A stretch of 64,000 nucleotides of DNA from Microbacter sp049976245 (GTDB lineage: Bacteria > Bacteroidota > Bacteroidia > Bacteroidales > Paludibacteraceae): NCBI GenBank assembly GCA_049976245.1, contig JBMFIQ010000002.1, forward strand, positions 39,674 to 103,673. The letters run 5' to 3'. The notes beneath the pieces are model-generated. The model was not told the origin of the DNA, ran no database searches, and saw nothing but the letters and a program-made list of their open reading frames with translations. Positions 27,462-35,370 of this stretch are shown one piece after another (the first letter of the stretch is position 1; every line of letters starts with the position of its first letter). The position numbers and the translations under genes were made by a program.

Positions 27462-30428
27462 TTAAAAGTTAACACTTGCACCAATAAGGAAGATATGAGG
27501 ACGAGGATAAATCACATTGTCAATACCTCCCTGCACTTCAGGATCCAATCCTTTGTAGTTGGTGATGGTAAATACATTTTGAACCGTTGCGGTAACCGTA
27601 AAATATTTGTTGACGGTATATCCCAGCGATGCATTGTCCATTTTCAGAAATGATGCGTTTTGTACATAATAATCTGAAATATATTGAGAATTTCTAAAAT
27701 TCGTCACTAACGCACTTGAAAGAATATTTTTCAAGAAAGGTGAAGGGTCATACGAATTATTTAAAGTCCCCATGTTTGATTGAACGTTGTTGTAAACATA
27801 GTTGTTGAATTCCGAACGCAAGGTAAAGGTCAACAACCACTTTTTCCAGGTCATTCTTGAAGACAATCCCATGGTTACCGAAGGAGCTCCATTGTGATCC
27901 ACGTAACGGTCTGCATCGTTGATGATTCCGTCGCCGTTGCGATCCACATATACACCTTCAATGGGCTGACCTTTGGAATTATACACTTGTTGCAACACGT
28001 AGAATGACCAAGCAGGATAACCAATGTTGGTTGTTTCAACCGTATTTCCTGTTCCTCCGCCAATATTACCACCAGCGATACCTCCATATTCAGCATTGTT
28101 GACGCGGGTCAGTTTGGTAACCGTGTTTTTATTGTAACTCATGTTGTAGCTCAAATTCCATGTAAAATCACGGGTTTGAATGGGATTGCCACCCAATACG
28201 ACTTCAAGTCCTTTATTTACCAACGATCCAATGTTAGCAGGCAAAATATTGGTAAAGTTGGTTCCGGCAGCCACAGGTAGATTGTTCAACAAATTGGATG
28301 TAACCCGTTTGTATAAATCGACACTTCCGGTAAAACGGCCATTCAGGAAACCGTAATCCAAACCAATGTTGTAAGTGGTTGTCGTTTCCCATTTGATATT
28401 GGTATTGTAAGCACCCGGACGCATCAAGTTGTACCACGTACTTCCAAAAGAATACATGGTGTTGATGTCGGGACTGATGGTGTAAGTCGGAATATACGGA
28501 TAATAATTGCTACCGATATCCTGTTGTCCGGTTTGACCATAACCCAAACGAAGTTTCAAATCACTGAGCCAATTGACATTTCTTAGGAACGATTCATCTT
28601 TAATCTTCCATGCAAATGCCCCTGAAGGGAACAATCCCCAACGATTGCCGGGAGCAAAACGGGAAGTACCGTCATTACGCAGGGTAAAGGTAAACAAATA
28701 ACGATCCAATAAGGTGTAGTTCAAACGACCAAAGAAAGAAAGCAAATAATTTTCAGCCGGATAGTCCTGACGGGCAATACTCGTATTGTCCGTATAATAG
28801 GTGGCATTCCAACTTGTTGTGAAGAAATGTTGCCATGAATATCCAACCATAGCATTCAATTGATTGATACCAAAAGTTTTATTGTAATCAAGATATACAT
28901 CTAACAACGTATTGCTCGTTTGTTGATGATAGGGATCGTATTCTCCGGCGCCTGTTTTTTTGGTTCCCCAAACCCATGACATGGGCGAATTTGCCACGAT
29001 GGTTCTGTATCCATTGCTATTGGTAATGTCATAACCCACATCGGCTTTGGCATGCAAATCGGGAAGTCCGTAAAATTTGTAATCAACCTGAGCACTTCCC
29101 ATGCTTTCATAAACATAAGAATAGTTGAGCTCATCGTTCAAAATAGCCACGGGATTGGCAATGCCAATTTTAATGGGATTTCCATTGGCATCCAAAGCCA
29201 TCCAGTAACCGGCACCATATTGTCCCGAAGCCATCACGGGCTGAGTCGGATCCATTTGCAGAGCAGCATTGATAGCGCCCTGATCTGCAAATCGGTTGGT
29301 ATTGTACGAACCGTTCAAGTTGATATTGAATTTCAAATGATCATTCAGGAAACTCGGGTTTAAATTCAAAGCGGCCGTAGTACGTGTGTAGTTGCCGGTT
29401 TTTAAAATCCCGTTTTGAGTAGTATAACCTACTGATACACGATAGGGCACCACTCCGGCTGAGCCGCTCACACTTAAGTGTTGATCTGTTCCCGATGCAG
29501 TGGTGAAAATCAGCTTTTGCCAGTCGGTAGAAGTTTTTCCGAACAATGCAGGAATGCTCGTATTCCCAGCCCAATAAGTATCCATAAAATTACGGAACTG
29601 ATCGCCCGATAAGACATTGAGCGTATTGCCAACGGTACTTACGGAATAGTTGCCTTGATAACTGACATGCACTTTTTGACCCAAGCGCCCTTTTTTGGTA
29701 GTAATCAGGATAACTCCGTTCGAAGCACGAGAACCATAAATGGCAGTTGCCGAAGCATCCTTTAAAATAGTAAAGGTGGCAATATCATCAGGGTTAATGG
29801 TTGACAAAGGGTTTTGCAAACCATTCACGCCGTTGTTATCCAAGGGAACTCCATCAACAACAATCAGAGGAGCATTGCTTGCATACAACGACGAACCACC
29901 ACGAATAATAATGTTTGCACCTGCACCGGGAGCACCACCTGAAGTGGTAACGGTAACACCGGCAGTTTGTCCAGCCAAAAGATCAGTCAACGATGTGGCT
30001 TGTCCTTTGTTCATCTTGTCGGTATTCAAGGCAACCACCGAACCGGTAGCATCCCCTTTCTTTACCGTACCGTAACCAATAGCTACTACTTCATTCAAAG
30101 CAACGGCTGATTGTTTCAAGTTAATCACCAAGTGCGTTCTTCCGTCCACCGGCAAATTAACCGTCTCATATCCAAGATAAGAAACACTTAACGTTGCATT
30201 TTCAGGAACAGTCAACGAAAAATTACCGTTGGCATCGGTAATGGTTCCGGTTGTTGTACCTTTAACGACAACGTTTGCTCCAATAATTGTTTCTCCTGTT
30301 CCGGCATCTTTTACAACACCTCTAACAGTAATGTTTTGGGCTGCCAAACTCATCACAAAGAGCAATGAGATGAGTAGCGTACCCCATCTGCGCATCGTAT
30401 GCGTAGAGATAGCATTCAAGTTCTTCAT
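27462..30428 (-). CDS. susC: SusC/RagA-family TonB-dependent oligosaccharide transporter
   Basis: The 988-residue outer-membrane protein has a signal peptide (ending MSLAAQ). Residues about 33-110 form a carboxypeptidase D regulatory-like domain (VRGVVKDAGTGETIIGANVV). The TonB plug follows (VVAIGYGTVKKGDATGSV, with the SusC signature GTVKKGD), and then a 22-strand-type barrel. SusC moves maltooligosaccharides into the periplasm using TonB energy. It is first in the susCDE unit. Upstream lie a TATATTTG -7 box and two LacI-type palindromes, one overlapping the likely -33 region, which fits repression. Confidence 0.94.
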   Translation of the reverse strand: MKNLNAISTHTMRRWGTLLISLLFVMSLAAQNITVRGVVKDAGTGETIIGANVVVKGTTTGTITDANGNFSLTVPENATLSVSYLGYETVNLPVDGRTHLVINLKQSAVALNEVVAIGYGTVKKGDATGSVVALNTDKMNKGQATSLTDLLAGQTAGVTVTTSGGAPGAGANIIIRGGSSLYASNAPLIVVDGVPLDNNGVNGLQNPLSTINPDDIATFTILKDASATAIYGSRASNGVILITTKKGRLGQKVHVSYQGNYSVSTVGNTLNVLSGDQFRNFMDTYWAGNTSIPALFGKTSTDWQKLIFTTASGTDQHLSVSGSAGVVPYRVSVGYTTQNGILKTGNYTRTTAALNLNPSFLNDHLKFNINLNGSYNTNRFADQGAINAALQMDPTQPVMASGQYGAGYWMALDANGNPIKIGIANPVAILNDELNYSYVYESMGSAQVDYKFYGLPDLHAKADVGYDITNSNGYRTIVANSPMSWVWGTKKTGAGEYDPYHQQTSNTLLDVYLDYNKTFGINQLNAMVGYSWQHFFTTSWNATYYTDNTSIARQDYPAENYLLSFFGRLNYTLLDRYLFTFTLRNDGTSRFAPGNRWGLFPSGAFAWKIKDESFLRNVNWLSDLKLRLGYGQTGQQDIGSNYYPYIPTYTISPDINTMYSFGSTWYNLMRPGAYNTNIKWETTTTYNIGLDYGFLNGRFTGSVDLYKRVTSNLLNNLPVAAGTNFTNILPANIGSLVNKGLEVVLGGNPIQTRDFTWNLSYNMSYNKNTVTKLTRVNNAEYGGIAGGNIGGGTGNTVETTNIGYPAWSFYVLQQVYNSKGQPIEGVYVDRNGDGIINDADRYVDHNGAPSVTMGLSSRMTWKKWLLTFTLRSEFNNYVYNNVQSNMGTLNNSYDPSPFLKNILSSALVTNFRNSQYISDYYVQNASFLKMDNASLGYTVNKYFTVTATVQNVFTITNYKGLDPEVQGGIDNVIYPRPHIFLIGASVNF

Positions 30429-30502
30429 GCATTAATAAATTAATTGTTAACACTCTATTTAATTTATCAAAAGGGATTGAATTCACCTTGATAAATTCTG
30501 AA

Positions 30503-30510
30503 CAAATATA
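30503..30510 (-). promoter_or_regulatory. Candidate -7 promoter box of susCDE
   Basis: The minus strand reads TATATTTG, a perfect TAnnTTTG. The predicted leader is about 70 nt. A TTTG lies 25 bp upstream, within the operator CAAACGATTCGTTTG. Confidence 0.5.
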
Positions 30511-30535
30511 GAGTATGAAAAAGAAATTAGCATTG

Positions 30536-30577
30536 CAAACGATTCGTTTGTGATAAAAAAACGTTGCAAACGTTTGC
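30536..30577. promoter_or_regulatory. Two LacI-type operators upstream of susC
   Basis: The first, CAAACGATTCGTTTG (30536-30550), is a perfect odd-centred palindrome. The second, GCAAACGTTTGC (30566-30577), is a perfect 12-bp palindrome with the central CG typical of LacI-family operators. Both are preceded by TTGCAA, 31 bp apart (about three helical turns), so two dimers or a tetramer could bind the same face. The lacI gene of the same locus is the likely partner. Confidence 0.65.
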
Positions 30578-30822
30578 TTTGACCAATTTAGCGATAAAAT
30601 GGCAGGAATTAAGTTAAATTACTGGAAATTGAATGTTAAAACAGAAGATTTAACAGCGTAATATTGACATTCAGAGAAGAACTATAACTAAATTGGGTTG
30701 CAAGGGCTTCATTTCGCAAAGCAAACGATAGCAAACCCCAATTTGGTTCAACAAAAATAGAAAACACGAGGCTCTGGTTGAATGCATCCATCGCGTTTAT
30801 AAGAAGAAAACGCATGGTTCAA

Positions 30823-32190
30823 TCACTTCTCCAACACCATGTAGGAATAAGGCGGCAAAGTCACTTGTGTCGATAAGGTAACCGAACCTCCTGTAAACAC
30901 ATCTTTCCATAATGAATTGGCCAAAGCAGCAGGAATTGTGTATTGAATGGTTGCATTTCGAAGATTATCCATCACAAAGACTGTGTCGGAACCAAGCGTT
31001 TTGGTAAAAGCACACACATCGTAACTACTATAGGATGCGAGCGTCCCTCTCCTAACGGCTGCGTTGCTGTTTCTAAAAGCGATGATTTTCTTGTAAGTAG
31101 CCGTAACACCTGGATTAATGCCCCATGTGATGACGGAAGAAGTAAAAGGAAAGGTAAGCCGGGTTGGCATGGCTACTTCTTGCCCATTGTAAATAAAAGG
31201 AACACCTTTCATGTAAGCAACAACAACAAACGCAGCGATGGATCCGTTAATTCCCCCAAAAAGATCCTGAGGAGTCCCATCCGAACTGTTCACATCATGA
31301 TTCGTCAAATATCTGACAATTTGATTCTGATCGGATGTGGCTCCAATGTAATCGGAAGCATTCAAAGCATCGATTAAGTTGACTGATTGATCATTACTGA
31401 AAATAGATTTCAAGGTACCGTAAAAATTAAAGCCGAAATTATAATCGAATCCGGAAGCATAATTGGAAGGGCGTGTTCCTTCTGCCAGCATCAACAAGTT
31501 GTGGGTTGGCGTGATGGCATGAAGGGTATCAATAGCCTGCACCCAAAAATCGGCCGGAGCAAAATCGGCATAATCGCACCGAAACCCGTCAATATTGGCC
31601 GTCAAAACCCAATATTTCATGGCTTTAATCATGGCAAGCCGCATGGCCTGATTTTGATAATTTAATTCAGCCACGTCCGTGTAACCGTTTGGGCTTTGAA
31701 TATTCCCGTTTGCATCCTGAACATACCATGATTTATTGTTGATCCAGGAACAATCCCACGACGTACCATCCGTAATCCAATCGAGAATGACTGCCATTCC
31801 CCGACTGTGAGCCCCGTCAACAAGATTTCTCAAATCGGTGAGTGTTCCAAACTCTGAACCAACGGCTTGGTTATCCTTAATACAATAAGGAGAGTCGAAA
31901 GCTTTTAATGTCCCTACAGGATAGATCGGCATCAGGTAGATCACATTGACACCTAACGCTTTGATACTGTCTAAACGGTTGATGACTCCCTGAAAATTTC
32001 GGGTAGCGCTGAAGCAACGCATGTTAACCTGATAAATGACAGCATCTCGACGATCCGGTACTCCGGTAAACGGCGTGCCGTATTGAACAGCATCTTGAGT
32101 CGTTGTCATATCAGGCAACGAAGACACAACAGTGCTTTTACTGCAACTGATCAGTAACAATAAGCTAATAGCAACAATCCATCGATTCAT
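30823..32190 (-). CDS. GH13 alpha-amylase-type lipoprotein with altered region I
   Basis: The 455-residue lipoprotein has a signal MNRWIVAISLLLLISC (Cys16). GH13 catalytic residues are present: Asp206 in IDGFRCDYAD, Glu237 in LAEG and Asp299 in TNHDVN. Region I reads DWITDG where the paralogue at 9622-10968 has DWVANH, so the Asn and His that normally bind calcium and the -1 sugar are missing. The enzyme is probably still a hydrolase or transglycosylase, but with changed metal use or specificity. It lies just upstream of the susC promoter region on the same strand, with an operator-like half palindrome about 220 bp upstream. No acidic surface signal follows the cysteine, so a periplasmic location is likely. 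Confidence 0.88.
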   Translation of the reverse strand: MNRWIVAISLLLLISCSKSTVVSSLPDMTTTQDAVQYGTPFTGVPDRRDAVIYQVNMRCFSATRNFQGVINRLDSIKALGVNVIYLMPIYPVGTLKAFDSPYCIKDNQAVGSEFGTLTDLRNLVDGAHSRGMAVILDWITDGTSWDCSWINNKSWYVQDANGNIQSPNGYTDVAELNYQNQAMRLAMIKAMKYWVLTANIDGFRCDYADFAPADFWVQAIDTLHAITPTHNLLMLAEGTRPSNYASGFDYNFGFNFYGTLKSIFSNDQSVNLIDALNASDYIGATSDQNQIVRYLTNHDVNSSDGTPQDLFGGINGSIAAFVVVAYMKGVPFIYNGQEVAMPTRLTFPFTSSVITWGINPGVTATYKKIIAFRNSNAAVRRGTLASYSSYDVCAFTKTLGSDTVFVMDNLRNATIQYTIPAALANSLWKDVFTGGSVTLSTQVTLPPYSYMVLEK

Positions 32191-32410
32191 CTATTAAGTG
32201 TTAATAAAATTTCTAAAACAAAGAGGATCAATCAATTCCATTTCTTTAAGGCCGTCGGAAAAAACCAACAAAAAATAGCAAAGCGAAAAAGGTGATTGGG
32301 ACTAATGCCCAATATCAAGCGATTCAATGCAACATGATCCATTGCACACAAAGATCCGTTTAAAAAAACATGATAAACAAGTTCAGGATGCAAATCTGAT
32401 AAAAAAACGG

Positions 32411-32422
32411 TGCAAACGTTAG
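32411..32422. promoter_or_regulatory. Possible LacI-type operator upstream of the GH13 lipoprotein
   Basis: GCAAACGTTAGT matches 9 of 12 positions of the susC palindrome GCAAACGTTTGC, with the left half perfect. It lies in the 250-bp gap between the lolA-like stop and the GH13 start. Confidence 0.35.
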
Positions 32423-32440
32423 TGAAAAGGATCAATGACT

Positions 32441-33082
32441 TTAGCGCAAATCGTTCACACTGACGTCAGGATGAGCTTTTACATTGAAAACAAACGTATT
32501 GTCGTTGAGCGAAGACAAAACCTGAAATGAATGCAATGTAATGTAGGTGCGGGTTCCGTCACGACTGAAGATGGTAATGGTTTGAGGATATTTGGTCTTT
32601 TTATCAAGGCGAAGCTCAATTTTAAATTCATTAGCTGAAAGATTGGTGGGGAAAAGATCAATGGTTTCCGAGGCGGCAGTTGATTTTACGTTTGGATCAA
32701 AGATGATTTTAACAGATTTTCCTTCATAATTGGACAAAATGGCCAAAGGATTTACGGCTTGCTGATCTTTGCCCGAAATGGATGAGATGGTTACTTCTTT
32801 ATTGTCAGGCTGATAAACCCACTGCGTTTTCCCGTCAAAATAAGAAGTCATCCCATCCATCGATAATTTGAATTTGTTGCCTTTCATCCATAACGTACCG
32901 CCGGCTGTTTCTTTTTTCCGTGTAGCGGGCATTTCAACAAGTGTAGTAAAGTTCATTTTAACACTTGAATGTTTAATGATCGATACGGCTTTCTCAAACG
33001 CTGCTTTTGCCTGCATATCCTGTTGTGCAGACATTGCAAACGTTGTCATTGCCATCAAGAATAGAAAAATAAGTCTTTTCAT
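32441..33082 (-). CDS. LolA-like outer-membrane lipoprotein carrier family protein
   Basis: The 213-residue protein has a signal peptide ending TFAMSAQ. The mature part has the LolA pattern: a segment with KMNFTTLVEMP, then GTLWMKGNKFKLSMDGMTSY, WVYQPDNKEVTIS and late beta strands ending FNVKAHPDV. LolA-type proteins carry lipids or lipoproteins through the periplasm in an open half-barrel. Bacteroidetes carry several paralogues, so this need not be the main LolA. Its ATG is the last codon of copy F of the dispersed element, and the leader begins about 190 nt upstream at a TAACTTTG box. It is unlikely to be part of the starch regulon. Confidence 0.8.
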   Translation of the reverse strand: MKRLIFLFLMAMTTFAMSAQQDMQAKAAFEKAVSIIKHSSVKMNFTTLVEMPATRKKETAGGTLWMKGNKFKLSMDGMTSYFDGKTQWVYQPDNKEVTISSISGKDQQAVNPLAILSNYEGKSVKIIFDPNVKSTAASETIDLFPTNLSANEFKIELRLDKKTKYPQTITIFSRDGTRTYITLHSFQVLSSLNDNTFVFNVKAHPDVSVNDLR

Positions 33083-33170
33083 CCGTCTATTTTAATTTTT
33101 AACATTAAGGTCGTATGGAACTCGAACAATAGTCATTCTCTTGAACATTAACTTTTTTATGGCGCTTTTC
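33080..33170 (-). repeat. Dispersed ~90-bp leader element, copy F (before lolA-like gene)
   Basis: On the minus strand it begins ATGAAAAGCGCCATAAAAAA, continues through CAAGAGAATGACTATTG and CGAGTTCCATAC, and ends AAAATAGACGGATGAAA, the ATG being the lolA-like start. The upstream ATG opens a 26-codon frame ending at TAA before the gene. Confidence 0.85.
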
Positions 33171-33280
33171 ATTGCTGAAAAACGTAAAAACATCCATCAA
33201 ATAGGACATTCGAATCATTATTTTGAAGTTGAGTGTTGAAGAAAAAAAAATCACCGGTAATTTTTTTGGGCACAAAAAGG

Positions 33281-33288
33281 CAAAGTTA
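33281..33288 (-). promoter_or_regulatory. Candidate -7 promoter box for the lolA-like gene
   Basis: The minus strand reads TAACTTTG (TAnnTTTG), about 200 bp before the ATG. The resulting leader RNA would contain the whole of element copy F at its 3' end. Confidence 0.4.
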
Positions 33289-33323
33289 AATTTGAATCGA
33301 GTTGATCGGAACCTTACACTCCC

Positions 33324-34244
33324 TTAGGTCGTTGCCTTTGGAATAAAATGCATTTCCTGCAACCAATTCAGCAACAAAGCGCGCCAGTCCTGCCAAAAAG
33401 AGATGTTCGTATGCATTCCCCAACCGTGACCTCCCGAAGGAAAAATGTAAAGAGAAGCGGGAACATGAGCGTCATGCAACGCCTCATAAAATTGAATGCT
33501 GTTGATCGGAGGAACCGTTTTATCGTTGTTGCTCAACATGATAACAGCTGGAGGAGTGTTTGGGGTTACATGCAATTCATTGGAAAAATAGTTAACCTGC
33601 TGTTCCGTAGGATGCATCCCCAGTAAATTCTGTCGCGAACCAAGATGCGTCTCGCCGAGCTTCATCGTGATGACGGGATAGAACAACAACATCAGATCAG
33701 GACGGGTGGAATAGCGCATTAAAGGATCCGAAGCTGTCGAATCCCCCACATCGTAATGAACGCCGAGACTTGAAGCCAAATGACCGCCTGCCGAAAATCC
33801 GGCTATGGCTAATTTGTTCGGATCAATGTGCCACTCGGCAGCATGAGCCCGAATGATGCGCATGGCTTGTTTGGCATCTGTTAAAGGAATGTCGGCATGA
33901 CCGTTAGGCAAACGATATTTCAACACAATGCCCGCAATGCCATGCTCGTTCAACCAATCGGCAAACTCAAATCCTTCATGAAAGATGGCTTCATATTGAT
34001 AACCTCCACCCGGACAAATCAACACGGCAGCCCCATTGGCTGATGCAGACGGAGGAAGAAGAACCGTCATGCCTCCTTCGGAAATATTCGCCAGCATGTG
34101 ATTATTCACAACGGCTTCTTTGGCTGTTATCCCATTGCTCTCTGCTGCTCCATTAGGCCAAAGCGGCAGTGTAATTTTTGTCTGTCCCAAAGCGTGAAAT
34201 GTTAAACTACTCATTATCAACAACAAATAAAATAGAATCTTCAT
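33324..34244 (-). CDS. Secreted alpha/beta-hydrolase esterase
   Basis: The 306-residue enzyme has a signal peptide (MKILFYLLLIMSSLTFHALG). It shows an oxyanion-hole segment CPGGGY at about 78-83, the nucleophile elbow GFSAGGH with Ser151, an Asp in SNNDKTVPP and a His in PSGGHGWG. This is the layout of acetyl-xylan-esterase-like and feruloyl-esterase-like secreted hydrolases (BD-FAE/alpha-beta hydrolase 3 type). It probably removes acyl groups from plant polysaccharides. It lies 13 bp downstream of ftsY on the same strand, so it may be read from the ftsY promoter, though there is no functional link between the two. The substrate is not known. Confidence 0.82.
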   Translation of the reverse strand: MKILFYLLLIMSSLTFHALGQTKITLPLWPNGAAESNGITAKEAVVNNHMLANISEGGMTVLLPPSASANGAAVLICPGGGYQYEAIFHEGFEFADWLNEHGIAGIVLKYRLPNGHADIPLTDAKQAMRIIRAHAAEWHIDPNKLAIAGFSAGGHLASSLGVHYDVGDSTASDPLMRYSTRPDLMLLFYPVITMKLGETHLGSRQNLLGMHPTEQQVNYFSNELHVTPNTPPAVIMLSNNDKTVPPINSIQFYEALHDAHVPASLYIFPSGGHGWGMHTNISFWQDWRALLLNWLQEMHFIPKATT

Positions 34245-34257
34245 AAAAGTATTTCAA

Positions 34258-35214
34258 TTAATGCTGTTCAAACAATGTTTCCACAAATTGATCTTTATCA
34301 AACAATTGTAAATCTTCCATGCGTTCTCCCAATCCGATGTAACGCACCGGAATATGAAACTGATCGGAAATGCCGATGACGACACCTCCTTTGGCCGTAC
34401 CGTCTAATTTAGTAATAGCCAGAGCAGTAACCTGAGTTGCTTTTGTAAATTGACGTGCCTGCTCAAAAGCATTTTGTCCCGTCGATCCGTCCAAAACCAA
34501 TAACACTTCCTGTGGAGCATGGGGAATCACCTTTTGCATTACGTTTTTGATTTTTGTCAACTCGTTCATCAGATTCACTTTATTGTGCAAGCGACCTGCC
34601 GTGTCAATAATGACCACGTCGGCATCGTTTGCAACGGCCGATTTAACGGTATCGTAAGCTACCGATGCAGGATCAGAGCCCATTTGTTGTTTAATCACCG
34701 GCACTCCGACCCGTTCTCCCCAAATGACCAATTGTTCTACAGCAGCAGCGCGAAAAGTATCGGCTGCGCCAAGATAAACCTTTTTGCCGGCCTTTTTAAA
34801 TTGATAAGCCAGCTTGCCAATGGTAGTGGTTTTCCCAACACCATTCACGCCAACCACCATGATCACATAAGGCTTATGACTCAATGCCTTTTCAAAATCA
34901 CTTTCGGATGTCTGATTGTTTTCAGCCAGCAGTGCGGCAATTTCTTCCTTGAGAATCGTGTTCAGCTCCGATGTATTTAAATATTTTTCGCGTGCCACCC
35001 GTTTTTCGATCCGATCAATGATGCGAAGCGTTGTTTCAATGCCGACATCCGATGAAACCAAAACCTCCTCGAGTTCATCCAGCACCTCTTCGTCCACTTT
35101 GGATTTACCAACCACCACCCTTGAAAGTTTTGAAAACACATTCGACTTTGTTTTTTCCAAACCTTTATCCAAGGTAGCTTGCTTATCTTTGGAAAATAAG
35201 TTAAAAATTCCCAT
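34258..35214 (-). CDS. ftsY: Signal recognition particle receptor FtsY
   Basis: The 318-residue SRP-family GTPase brings ribosome-SRP complexes to the inner membrane. After a short N-terminal A-region it has the helical N domain and then the NG GTPase motifs: GVNGVGKTTTIGKLA (G1), DTFRAAAVEQL, DTAGRL (G3), TKLDGTAKGG (G4/G5) and the closing GLGERMEDLQLFD. The acidic A domain is very short, as in many Bacteroidetes. The ATG at 35214 fits. A strong -7 box lies about 40 bp upstream and the hppA terminator lies behind it, so it starts its own transcript. Confidence 0.96.
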   Translation of the reverse strand: MGIFNLFSKDKQATLDKGLEKTKSNVFSKLSRVVVGKSKVDEEVLDELEEVLVSSDVGIETTLRIIDRIEKRVAREKYLNTSELNTILKEEIAALLAENNQTSESDFEKALSHKPYVIMVVGVNGVGKTTTIGKLAYQFKKAGKKVYLGAADTFRAAAVEQLVIWGERVGVPVIKQQMGSDPASVAYDTVKSAVANDADVVIIDTAGRLHNKVNLMNELTKIKNVMQKVIPHAPQEVLLVLDGSTGQNAFEQARQFTKATQVTALAITKLDGTAKGGVVIGISDQFHIPVRYIGLGERMEDLQLFDKDQFVETLFEQH

Positions 35215-35251
35215 AATATTTTATTGTGACGGTTTCCATGCATTCTTTTGA

Positions 35252-35282
35252 CAAAGATACAAAAAAATGAGCCCTTGTGAAA
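35252..35282 (-). promoter_or_regulatory. Candidate Bacteroidetes promoter for ftsY
   Basis: On the minus strand the -7 box is TATCTTTG (35252-35259), and a TTTC 19 bp upstream serves as a near -33 box (consensus TTTG). It lies between the hppA terminator and the ftsY start. Confidence 0.55.
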
Positions 35283-35316
35283 ATTTCACGGACTCATTCC
35301 AAGAGATCATTCAAAG

Positions 35317-35353
35317 CAAAAAGGCAACCTCAACATTGAAGTTGCCTTTTGCT
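35317..35353 (-). terminator. Rho-independent terminator after hppA
   Basis: A stem with arms GCAAAAGGCAACTTC and AGGTTGCCTTTTTGC (minus strand) lies about 20 bp after the hppA stop and carries an A/T-rich run on both sides. It may work in both directions. Confidence 0.75.
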
Positions 35354-35370
35354 AAAAAAAGGACAAAACT

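Larger units (their letters stand above)
30429..30822. other. 394-bp regulatory gap upstream of susC
   Basis: It holds the susC -7 box (30503-30510), two LacI-type palindromes (30536-30577) and a weaker repeat, GCAAACGATAGCAAAC, at 30721-30736. No gene or terminator is obvious in the remainder. Confidence 0.6.
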
